Of a stretch of DNA of 64,000 nucleotides, positions 38,614 to 55,580 are shown in pieces. The stretch is taken from the NCBI GenBank assembly GCA_013396915.1, contig VWZL01002229.1:868001-932000 (forward strand), read 5' to 3'. The position numbers were made by a program, and so were the translations under genes. How positions within the stretch are numbered: the stretch's first letter is position 1; each line of letters opens with the position of its first letter. The stretch comes from Stercorarius parasiticus (lineage: Eukaryota > Chordata > Aves > Charadriiformes > Stercorariidae). The notes beneath the pieces were generated by a model. The model did no database searches and was not told the DNA's origin. It saw only the letters and a list, made by a program, of their open reading frames with translations.

Positions 38614-41160
38614 CTCGAACTATCCTTCCTCCTCTTTTTTTCCCCCTAATCTTTTTTAAAGCAACAAAAAAACCAAACTACTTGGCCCCTTTATTCATTT
38701 TATGTGCTAATTCCTTCTTCATATTTAGTTCAGGGATTTAATTGTTTCTATGTCTCTCCGCTTAGTTTTTACATGATACTATTAGGCATGTTTATATATT
38801 TAAAGAGAGAAATAAAAAGCAAAACAGCATGTGTATAATGCAGCATTTTGGTTGACTTCATGCTTATCTTTTGCAAAGCCTGGTGCTCTTGATTAAGAGC
38901 GCTACAAAGTGCCACAATTAACCTTCTTTCAATGAGGACAGAGAATCAAAGTTTGACAAAACGGGGAAAAAAAAATACAAAGATAACTTAATATGGCTTC
39001 TTCAAGAAGAGAGCCAACAGATGTTAACGGAAGGTTTACTGTGAAGCAGCAAGACAGATGCAAAATACATGCAGTTTACAACACACAAAAGGGTCTACTA
39101 AGGGTGACTTGGTACACAGAAATTCGCCACCTTCATCTTCCAGTATATTCTCAAAGTAGCATCGTGTAACTTTGAAAGTTACACTATTGCAGCATGCTTA
39201 TCTTACCCATTTCTGATTAGACAAGGGCTTTAAATAAACTCATATGCCCAAACCATTTAAATCAATAAAATCAGCTATGCCCTGCAATAGCTTCTCCCAC
39301 TTCACGTTACTGGCTTGCAACAACTTAAAAGTTGACAATGTGTAAGAGTACTCTGGCCTCAGCTTCTTCGGCTCAAGAGCTACTCAAACTGTTTTGCCTC
39401 CCTTTGTAGTTTTGACTTTTAGAGACAGGTAAATCCATTAAAATTAATCAGTAAGCTATGTCTTCCAATATATGCATTCAAAATATCATTTGAATTTTTC
39501 TTCAGAAAAGGAGTTTAAAGGTACAAATTACTGGTAGTTAAGCTATTTTGTTTAATGCTATCAAAGACATCTTTCTTGCCATGCTGTTGCGGGCAGACTC
39601 TGCAGCTACTTAAAGTCGCTGCAAAATATCTAACTGTTTTCTACGGCAGTGGAGAGGAAAGTACAAAAAAATACAAGCAAGGGAAAACAAAACAAAACAA
39701 TGGACCGTATTTTTTCATGATGAATAATCAAAAAAATTGAACCCTATTTATACGTTGATATAAACATAGTGCTCCACCTGCGTGAGCAAGTGCTAAAAGA
39801 CAAATTCACTGAAAACAATAAAGATTGTGTCGTGTATCTGTTCTTTTACAGAAGGAGTACACACCGAACGAAGACGTGCAATTTTACTTTTTTGTTACTA
39901 ACAAAATCCATTCCATTTGTTTTTCAGTTAAATCCCACAGTTATGTACCCAGCATCAGATAACAACAGCTTGCCATCTGCCCTTCTGCAGGCCATTCCTG
40001 CCTACTACCAGGCCAAGTTGTGAAATGGCCCACCATCTGTGGCCGGCCAAACTTTCCCTGGTTGAGATCTGCGGCTAAAAAAGAAATGCTTTATTACTGC
40101 TGCGATACAAAGATGTCTAGAGGTTGGTACGATCACCAGAAAGGACAAAAATGACCCCACACAGAGAAAAAAGCATTTCAAAAGGCTTAGTATCGGAGAA
40201 AAGAAAACACCTTTATCTGCTTACAGCCATTTACAGTTTTGGGGAACCCACCTATGAATATTTTTATCTGAATATGCAATATGACCAGCAGTTTTTTCCC
40301 CGATACATGATTATCAGAAGCCCTGGTTTTTTATTTTCATTCTGTAAAACTAAGTTTAAGAAGCTTTTCCACAGTGTTCCTGACATTTTCCACATTTCAG
40401 CTATCTGCCAAATAAAATTACGTATATGACTATAATTATGAAAATACACTTTTTGTGGAAAAGTCTCTCAAAATTTTACAACCTGGATCTCTGTTTCAAG
40501 AGTAAGATGAGCCAGCGATGTAAAATATGAATAAAACGTTAAGTACTATATGCTGTAATTCCAAATACATAGGGTATTTACAAAGCAGTATTTCTGTGCT
40601 AGAGTTTTTTCATGTTTTATTTTATAGATGTGAGAAAGTCCATAATTGCTCTTCAAAGTGGTAGTAGGTTTCTCAGTTTAAGGATGAATTCTTGATTATT
40701 TGTAACTACAAAGACAATAATAAATATTTGTGGCATTTATTGTGCTTGTGCAATTGCACATACCTGCATCTGTTACTAGCAGTACTGGGGAAACTAATAA
40801 AGTAATAATAATTTGAAAAATAAGAAGAATGTTTTCTGAAGTCACAACCGGAAAAACTATACAATATATTGCCAGTTTTTGACACACAGGAAGAAAAAAA
40901 AAAAGGCAACTTCAGCAGAACTGAAGTACTACTGTGATACCTCCCGCTGGCTCTTGAAAGAGAACAAGGCAGGTATGTCAAACGTGCATGTCATTCACAC
41001 AAGTCTGCAGGAATGTGTGTATGTTAAGTATATACGTATACATGCGGATTTACATATGGATATGTACCCACATTACGTCTATAGACCACAGAATAATGTT
41101 TCACTGGAAGCCAGCCCACAGGGGAAACGGGGCTACTTGGAATCAGAGTTTGACATACTA

Positions 41161-47935
<6,775 letters not shown>

Positions 47936-47965
47936 CTGAGTGAGACAGATTGGAGAATACATCAT
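47936..47965 (-). CDS. NFIB: NFIB exon 1, coding part (MMYSPICLTQ)
   Basis: Ten codons, MMYSPICLTQ, match the usual N-terminus of NFIB. They end exactly at a CAG|GTATAG splice donor in phase 0, so the reading frame joins directly to the Asp-Glu-Phe that opens exon 2 (intron 1, 6214 bp). Two ATGs stand in tandem. The first has G at -3, and the second has A at -3 but T at +4, so either could initiate; I chose the first because the double-Met form is the familiar NFIB start. The same bases are also read in another frame by an upstream ORF that starts at 48032. The ten residues alone would be weak evidence, but their position, strand, phase and match to the gene identified by exon 2 make the call strong. 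Confidence 0.94.
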
Positions 47966-48051
47966 GACTTCGCTTTGCGAACACGCTGCCCGGAGAGCCC
48001 CTAAGAAAAGCCTCAAAAAGGAATAATTTCATCTATTCATTTTACAGTCAT
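47936..48051 (-). promoter_or_regulatory. NFIB: Three overlapping upstream ORFs before the NFIB start
   Basis: Reading the transcript strand, ATG at 48051 opens a 4-codon ORF (MTVK, stop at 48039-48037). ATG at 48040 opens a 3-codon ORF (MNR, stop 48031-48029), and ATG at 48032 opens a longer ORF that runs through the NFIB start in a different frame. In spliced mRNA the third frame crosses the exon junction and stops at once (GGA TGA, using 47936 and 41721-41717), giving about 33 residues. uORF2 has A at -3; the other two start codons are in weaker contexts. Such an arrangement is known to lower or condition translation of a main ORF. The effect here is inference and assumes the leader is unspliced. 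Confidence 0.6.
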
Positions 48052-48306
48052 CTGAGACTCAAGGAAGATGAAATCAATCAGGACGGGGCTCTGCCCTGGA
48101 TCACCACAACTTCACAACAAACCCCAGTCCTCCTTAAATAGCCAAAGATTCAAGTTCACTCCGTGTGCTAGATTTCCCGGGGTGAAATCCAATCTACACT
48201 TTTAACCCTCTTGTAGTCGGCGGCGCAGGAGTCTCGCTTTTGCTGCTGCTGCTGCTGGTGGTTGTTTTGCAGATGAGGGGGGAAGGACTCGGGGTGGGGG
48301 GAGGAT
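47966..48306 (-). other. NFIB: NFIB 5' leader (untranslated region), proximal part
   Basis: The sequence directly upstream of the NFIB start codon has no convincing splice acceptor before the assembly gap, so I infer it is the 5' untranslated part of exon 1. It contains a short (CAG)n run on the transcript strand (about five units, 48241-48257), a stop-rich AT-containing stretch, and three short upstream ORFs close to the start. The transcription start is not visible. It may lie in or beyond the 195-N gap, within the CpG island. The extent is inferred; a cDNA would be needed to set the 5' end. Confidence 0.6.
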
Positions 48307-49330
48307 NNNNNNNNNNNNNNNNNNNNNNNNNNNNNNNNNNNNNNNNNNNNNNNNNNNNNNNNNNNNNNNNNNNNNNNNNNNNNNNNNNNNNNNNNNNNNN
48401 NNNNNNNNNNNNNNNNNNNNNNNNNNNNNNNNNNNNNNNNNNNNNNNNNNNNNNNNNNNNNNNNNNNNNNNNNNNNNNNNNNNNNNNNNNNNNNNNNNNN
48501 NAAAACTTGGAAGTTGAAAAATTTCACCGGTTACACCCTCTGGACCCCGTTCCACCTCTCTCCCCAAATGAGACTTAAGTATTATTATTTTTTTTTAATT
48601 ATTTAATTACACAATCGCCGCTTACACTCCTCCTCCTCCTGCACATTCCTTCTCCACCAGCTCCCCCCCTCCTCTGCCCTCCCTCGTTATTAATCATCAC
48701 CGAACGCCGCAGAAGGAACTAGCACGTTTTGCAAACATCCCTCATTTTCCCTCTCTTCTGGTGGGAGAAAGTTGCGGGGGGGGTGGCGGGAGGGGGAAGG
48801 CACTGCCATCTGCAGGAGGTTTCTTTTCCTTCTCCTCCGTTCGGGGGTACGATTTTCTCAGCGCCGGCGGGACTCAGACGTCCCCACCCCGCTGCGGGGG
48901 AGGGGGGGAAGTCCCCTCCTCCGCCCTCCCAAAGCGCGGGGCGAGGGGGTGCTGGCACCGCCGGTAGCCCGTGTACCCAAGCTCGCAGGCTGCTGCCGGG
49001 CGGTGGCTGGGAGGGAGCCGGCTCCCGGGCAGCAACAGCGCGCGGGGTCTGGTTTCCTTCCCCCGGGGCAGCTTTTATCGGAGAGGGGGGGAAATGAGGG
49101 GGAGAAGGGGGAAAGTAGTGAACGAAACTTATTTCTGCTCCTGTGAGGAGGGCTGCGATGCAGCGCACAGCTCGGGGGGTGCTCGGTGTCTGCGACCCCC
49201 CCCACACCCCTATCACTGCCGGTGCCGTCGCGGGGCAGGAGCGGCCGAGCGGCGCCCGGTGCCGGTGCGCAGCCCCCGGCGGCGTCCCGGGGGGGTGGGG
49301 ACCGCTGACTTCCTCCTTGCCCAAAGTGAG
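48195..49330. promoter_or_regulatory. NFIB: CpG island at the NFIB 5' end (probable main promoter)
   Basis: A GC-rich, CpG-dense region begins in the NFIB leader and extends about 1.1 kb upstream, interrupted by the 195-N gap and by an AT-rich stretch near 48580-48610. It contains many G-runs, for example G8, G3 and G5 runs between 48776 and 48796, which could form G-quadruplexes. No convincing TATA box was seen at a fixed distance from a start, as is common for CpG-island promoters. Its position makes it the best candidate for the main NFIB promoter. Long open frames on both strands here (up to 201 codons) are proline-, glycine- and arginine-rich and look like by-products of base composition. 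Confidence 0.65.
48307..48501. other. Assembly gap (195 N) in the NFIB leader/promoter
   Basis: A run of 195 N flanked by GC-rich sequence (GGGGTGGGGGGAGGAT on the left). It interrupts the 5' leader or promoter of NFIB. Its stated length may be an estimate. Any transcription start inside it is invisible. Confidence 0.98.
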
Positions 49331-52300
49331 AGTTTATTCACGTCAGGCATTTCACAACGACACATCAAGGAAAGTAGGCAGGTTCAAGTCAACCATGAAA
49401 TGGTCACTTTTTAACCCCGTCCTGTCCTCATTAGGGAAATGCTCAAACACAGCCCATTTTCAAAGAGGGCTCTTAATGAGGGGAGCTTGCCAAGTCTACC
49501 AGCTGCAATTCCCATAAATTTACAAACCAAAAGAAGCAGGGGGATGGGTGGGGGAAGGAGGGAGCCGGTACAAGACAGGTAATGTCAAAGGAAACAGCAA
49601 GAGCCCAACGCGTTAACCCTTGCAGAATGCCTGCCGCATCCCCCCAGCTCAGTTCCTGGCTGCGCTCCCCCAGTTCCCTCAGATTTGCAGGGCTCGAGCA
49701 ACAGCCACGGGTTTTCCCTTCTACAGACCGCATTGCTAAGTGACAAGTTCAGGGAATACGCTCAGGCGAGAAGGGATGAGGCAAACATGGGGTTAACCAC
49801 AACAAGCAAAATTTATTTTCATATCTGGTGTAGAATACCCCCCAAATCCTATCATCTTTTCCTTTACCCAGACACTGCAAAAAGCTGATAACGCCAGCTT
49901 TAAATACTGGAGTTTCCCTTTGAATAAATATTCAATTTAACTGGAGTTAATTTACCATAAAAGACATTCCCCTTGGCACAAATGCACCGACGTCCTTGAA
50001 CACACCTCTTTGAGCGCTTGAACTCTTACACAATAAGCCATTATTGTGGACCTGATTTAAAACCGTAATAACCCTCCCTCTGACCCCCCTTCTCCCTCGC
50101 ACCCCTCCACGAGGATCAGGGCAAGCCCCCAACACCTCGTCAGCAAGACTGCCCCTGTGAACCACACAGATGTCAGAAGTCTCCCACCTCCCAGGCAGGG
50201 CTTGCAGAAGGCCCCACTCCCTCCCAGGTCCCAACCAAGGGACCCCCTTGGCGCTAGAGACCTGTGCACTAAAAGCGAGAACTGTCTGGCAAGGTCCTGC
50301 GAGTGAGGAGAGGCAGAGCAGGAAAAAGCAAATGGTGCATGGTGAGGGCGGACACCAAGCCTGGCGCTTTCTGCAGGCCTCGGTACTGCAAGGGGGTATG
50401 GAGTCCACGTGAGATTGGGTTTGCATTGCCCACAGGAGCTGGCTGAGGGTGGGTTTGCACCCCTACCCAGAGCGGACAAGGTGGGGCTGAGCCCAGCCAG
50501 CCCTGCAGCACGTGCAGTACCCCCCAGAATAGCGCTGCTGGGGATCTCAGCAAAGCCAGACCCTCCTCAGAGCCAGTCTGCTAGCCAGGAGTGAGCAGGC
50601 CCCTCATGTGAAGGCATCCTGGGGGAAACGGAGCTGTCTGGCCAGCGTGGGTCAAGTAGCATCTTGTCTTCTCCATGAGATAGGCGTCGAGGTTGAAGGT
50701 GAATCTTCACCATGGTGAAGGTTGCTGTGGGTTTGCCTCCAGTTTGACTCACAGGCTCCCAGTGAAAGCAGGCTGAACTGGGCACCCAGCAGGCATGTTT
50801 TGGCTCTGTTCCTCCTGGATAATCCCAGTGGGAACCTGTACAGGAGGGCGGCTTTGTCCTGGGAGAAACCTACAGACACACACACCCCCATCAGAACTTC
50901 CACCAGCTCCTTTCATAGGAAAGCACGCTAGAGATTCTTCCCAGAACAGAGAAAGAACTCCACTAAAATAATAAAAAAGAGAAGCTTTCTACCACATCCT
51001 TGCAGAGGTACGTAAATAGGTATGTGGGAACTGGGTTAGCCTGGAGAAACACAGTATTAATGCAGCAACGACAGCAGCCACAGTGACTGGGTCCCAGCAT
51101 GCAGGGAGACCTTGTGGGAAAGCAGTTCAATTGCTTTCAAGTCCTGGCTTGCATTATCTCCCCATCCCCCTAAAAACCCTTCTCTCCCACCCCACACACG
51201 AAACACCCTGCTAATGCTGCAAGTTCTCTACCCTTGATGCTCCCGGCTGGGGGACAGTTGCTTTTTGTCCTCACTTGCCAGAGCTATGCCAAACCTCCAT
51301 GTGTATCTGGAAGTATCATTTCAATCTCGGCAATTAAGAAAATGGAAGTCACCATCTGACCTTCCTGGTGAGAAACACCGGGAGCTGCTCTCAACTCCAC
51401 AGGGCCAGGAGGGATCCTGCCCTCAGGCAGGATGCGATGGGAGTACTGGTAACGCACGCACAGCTGGGCACATGCACACAGGTGCTAGAAAACTTCACGC
51501 AACGACAAAAATGCACATCCGTGAAGAAAATGCACTTTTCACAGCAGTACGTGGCAAATACTGACGTTGTGTGTGAATCCCCCTCCCTGAGAGCCTGCAC
51601 CTCCACCCATGCCTCCCACCCACCCCTCGCCAGGGTGGCCAGGATGGAAGGACATCCACTGCCTGCACTGCAGGATCTGAGACAGCTCGTCTCAGGAAAG
51701 AACCAGAAAGTCTTTTTAGCACCGTAGGCAGATAGGCTCGCTCCCCACCGCCCGCCTCAGCTCCCCAGAGCAGTTTTCCTGGTATGCCAGACTTGCACTG
51801 AAAGCCTGTTGTTTCCCTCTCTCCCTCACCAACACTCACAAACTTTACCAGATGGTGTGAAGTGGCACTGCCCTTGGACTTCAGTGATAGTAACATTAAA
51901 AAAGTGGAAAGGCTAGCCAGGCCACCTATAGCCTTCCTAAAGCAGAATTTCAGCTGATGCCCTTTGTCCGGACGGCTGCTCAGCTGTTTCAAGTTTTGGA
52001 GCACAAGACTATTATTACGCATCAAAAATCAAAGAGAAAGGTATTGCTAATGCTGAAGCGCACAGCCCAAGATTCTCTCAGGATACAGGCAGGCAGTTTA
52101 GCTGGCTATCTAAACATACGCACACTGAACTAAGAAATCAAATTTTCATGAACATTCCAGTAGTCTTTTTTGTGAAAATCAGGAACAATTGATTCTGGCA
52201 TTTCGTCTAAAAGTTTGATATCCAAGAACCAGCTCCAAACCTGTTACTTAAGAGGTCTCTGTTATCCAAAATGCAAGCTTTACAGTGTTTTTAATACCTA

Positions 52301-53850
52301 GTTTAATAGCAATACTGTTAATTTTTTTCACTCTGTGTTAGGAAATGCCGTCCACACACGTCTGTTAGATTTACGGTTACTTAGGTACATACTGAGCAGC
52401 ACAAATATACTGTAGTTTATGTCAACTATGTGTAACAAATAACCTAAACCACATTATATTATCATAGTATTATCTGACAGCAATTCTATCTGTACGACTA
52501 GTCTTCATGTCTTGCAAGACTTCTTGCACCATCATCTTAAACTACAAAGAAAAGTTTCATGTCTTTGGCTTAATCACAGCCTTGGTCAGTTTTCTTATGC
52601 ACAGGAGTATTGTGTGTGCATATATAGAGAGATATATATAAACGTATGTATATGCGCAGAAAGTTGGGTAGAAAACATTTAGGGAGCAAACAGAACTAGT
52701 TAAATAGGCAAACGGATGATACGTTTGTTTATGGGGTCTCGATACATTTCATATGCAGCTGAATTGCAGGGTATGTCTTATTTAAAATGCAAACAGCAAT
52801 CTGTAAAACTTCTAAGTCAGTGTGGTATCAAGACCTATAAATATATGTATCATACTATTTGCTAGCAATTTTTTTTGTTTCAGGGCGATGAGAAGAAATA
52901 CGTACTGCATATAAACTGTGTGTATGTATGATCAGATAGACAGTGTGCATATATACAATGAAAAGTAAAGAAACACACTATTGACTCTACACAGAGACAG
53001 ACATACATGTGAGGGGTGCGTGCGCTTTACCCCTGTCCACATATGGTTTGATGAGGACTATAATACTTGAGCTTTCCACAGCTCCCAGACCAGCAAATGA
53101 AAACATCAAACCTCAAGTGTAAAGCTGTAAACCACAACGTTTTGGGTTACACAACTGTGCAGCTTTTGTCCTCACGACGGGTCACACTCTCAGCCTCACA
53201 AAGGCATGAAACCCTCTTACCCCGATACAGTAAATTCTTTAAAAATTCACATTTGCTGATCTTAAATGCCCTGGACATAAACAGCAGCAACAACAACAGT
53301 AAAATTTCTGCACCATCTTTTCCAACAGTTTGTATCACTTGCCAGATTTTGAGAAGGGGGGGGAGGGGGGGGCTGCATCTAGAAGCTGGATTTAAATGTC
53401 TGCCCAAATTAGAATTATAAAAGTGCTTTACTTTTTTTCTTGTGACTCAAAGTTAAAATCGTAAGCGTTGCAGCTCAAAACCACTTCAGAGAACGTTACG
53501 AGTTAATCTTGTGTGTTTTGGCGCCTTTTCCCTGCCAGCTACTGTACTTAAAAAAAAAAAAAAAAAAGTTGGAGATCTTGTCTGTCCCGTCTCAAGTTCA
53601 ATGGCAGCGCTTTCCAGCAGCGGGAGGAGAAGATGGCCATGTTCGCAGCCCTAATAATAATTCAGATCACGCCACATCGGCATCTTGTGTCAGAGCCGAA
53701 ACTGGCTTCCCCGCCCCCTTCAACCTGAGAGCTGCCAAGTCCTCACACACTCCGCATTCAACCACAACTTAATGGATGGGATATTGTGCATTAAAATGTG
53801 GCCCAGACACACAGGCGAAGAGAGGACAAGAGGGAAAGCAGACAGGCATG

Positions 53851-53882
<32 letters not shown>

Positions 53883-54985
53883 CAAGAGAAAGGAATGAAT
53901 TAAAATACACACACAGGTCCCACAACAAAACGGCAGTGAAAAAAGGCCAAAAAAAAAAAAAGGAACAAAAAGAAACCCTCTAAAGTAACTTTAAAAAACA
54001 AGCCAGAAATGCCACCCGAACACTACATCCTGCAATATAGTGTGAAAGAGACCAGCACAAGCCTCCAGACAATTTATCGAGCAGACCATACACAACAGCA
54101 ATGCCATTTCCTCAACATTATACATTAACAGTGCAGCCCATTAACTACGAAAACCACCAAGACAGCCAGAGAGAAAATACTATATTAAAACGAGAGCAAA
54201 GAAGCAATCTCTACAGCAACAAGATGGAAAACTAACTGTCTGCAAGGTACAAATAAAGTAGCATTTGCATTAATCCTTTCCAGCATTTAACTGATAGTTG
54301 CCTGCCAGAGAAGAAAGGGGGGGGGGGGGAAGGGTTGAAGCAGGAAATGTGCCAAGTTCAGCACTTTTGGACGCAAACTCCCATCAACTGATTCCTGGCA
54401 TAAAAGTGTGACCCATATACAAAAGCTGCCAAAAAAGCAAAATATAAACAATCCACCACTTATATCTCATCCTGTAAAGCAGAAGTGGTATCAGCGTTTA
54501 AGAAGTGGGTAAAACATCCACTTTGAAACCACAGAGACGCAATCTCAGCCTGGACGAATTACAAAACAAGAGTCGAGCAAGTTACAAAAAAAACCCAAAA
54601 TACAAAAATCACTTTAGGCACCACATACCATTGCAGTGTATTGCATTGAATAAATGAGATCTCAAAATCTGTCACACACACCACCAGGCCGTTGGCTTCA
54701 CATTTTCCAGCAAATACGTTCTTTTCTCAAGGACTCGGTGTGTCGGAGTCTTTTTGTTGTTTTAATTTATTTCTAGAAGTGGCCTTCTGCCTTTTGTCTT
54801 GGGGTGGGGTGCTTGGGGTTTTTTGTTTGTTGTTGTTGGTTTGGGGTTGGTTTTTTGGTGGTTTGGGCTTTTTTTTTTGGGGGGGGGGTAGAAGGAATAT
54901 TATTATTTGCTCAAGCTGGCTGTTGGCTTTGTTTCGGTTTTATTTTGTTTTTGTTGCCGGCTTTTTCGCTTGCAACCGAAGGGGA
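49331..54985. other. NFIB 5' flank without recognised gene
   Basis: No recognised exon. The first 2.5 kb are moderately GC-rich, with many overlapping frames of 60-176 codons that show no family resemblance. A perfect 16-bp palindrome lies at 50705-50720. AT-rich sequence follows, with G-runs at 53356-53372 and G13 at 54317-54329, and a G/T-rich stretch at 54800-54890. Confidence 0.45.
53851..53876 (+). repeat. (CA)n microsatellite
   Basis: Thirteen pure CA units. Confidence 0.92.
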
Positions 54986-55185
54986 TGAAAATTCTTGGCC
55001 GGAGCCAGGGAAAAGGCGGTGAAATCACAGCCTGCGGGCAGCGGGCAACCCCCCCTGCTTCCTCCTCCTCCTCCCCGTCTCTCCCAGCCTTTCCTCTTTC
55101 GAGCACTCAGGCTGGAAAGCACGTTTCCCTGGCGGATGACTTGAACACGGTCCAAGAAAAATTTTTTACTTTTTTTTAACTTTAA

Positions 55186-55207
55186 ATATATATATATATA
55201 TATATAT
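55186..55207 (+). repeat. (AT)n microsatellite
   Basis: Eleven AT units inside an AT-rich break in the CpG island, followed by degenerate TATA/GCAT sequence. Confidence 0.9.
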
Positions 55208-55275
55208 GCGCATATATAAATGCATATATTACGGCTGGGCTGCCTCTGCGCGTCGCTGCAGGCGTGCCCCGGCCN

Positions 55276-55331
55276 GGAGCGGGAGCGGGAGCCGGACCCG
55301 GTGCCGGTGCCGGTGCCGGTGCCGGTGCCGG
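55276..55331 (+). repeat. (GGGAGC)n then (GGTGCC)n hexanucleotide repeats
   Basis: About three GGGAGC-type units are followed by five perfect GGTGCC units (55300-55331). The adjoining N at 55275 suggests that the repeat was hard to read. The repeat creates artificial dipeptide repeats in several frames. Confidence 0.88.
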
Positions 55332-55580
55332 GGGTGTCTGTGCCGTTGCTTCCCCGGGCGGCGGGGGGTGGTGCCCGGCGGGGGATGACCGGCGAGCTGC
55401 ACCGTCGAACCGTGCCGGGGGGAAGGAGGCAGCGGCGGGGACGGTGGTAGGCCCGCCGCCCGCGGTCACACCACGTCACCCCCCGGCGGTCCCCTCGGGG
55501 GGACTCACGGGTGTGACGGCGTGTCCTGCCCACTGGGGCGCGCACCAAGCCCCCCTCGGGCGACGGACGCGGGACCGGGG

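Larger units (their letters stand above)
54990..55580. promoter_or_regulatory. Upstream CpG island, ~7 kb 5' of NFIB exon 1
   Basis: A second upstream CpG-dense block, interrupted by an AT dinucleotide repeat. It contains hexanucleotide repeats and one ambiguous base at 55275. On the minus strand a consensus donor hexamer GTGAGT lies at 55508-55503, inside the island, which would suit a non-coding or alternative first exon of NFIB lying just above it. This is inference. The 202-codon minus-strand frame here encodes low-complexity Thr/Gly- and Arg-rich sequence arising from the repeat. Confidence 0.5.

Noticed and set aside
48719..49324. 201-codon minus-strand open frame, the longest uninterrupted in its area
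   Set aside because: It lies in the CpG island and is rich in Pro, Gly, Ala and Ser. Both strands are open in several frames here, as expected from stop-poor GC-rich DNA.
54800..54890. G/T-rich stretch resembling telomeric or G4 repeat
   Set aside because: The G-runs are irregular and separated by long T-runs, and there is no telomere hexamer periodicity. It is probably low-complexity sequence.
54940..55548. 202-codon minus-strand open frame
   Set aside because: It crosses an N, a hexanucleotide repeat and an AT repeat, which generate Thr-Gly and Tyr-Ile runs. No domain is visible.
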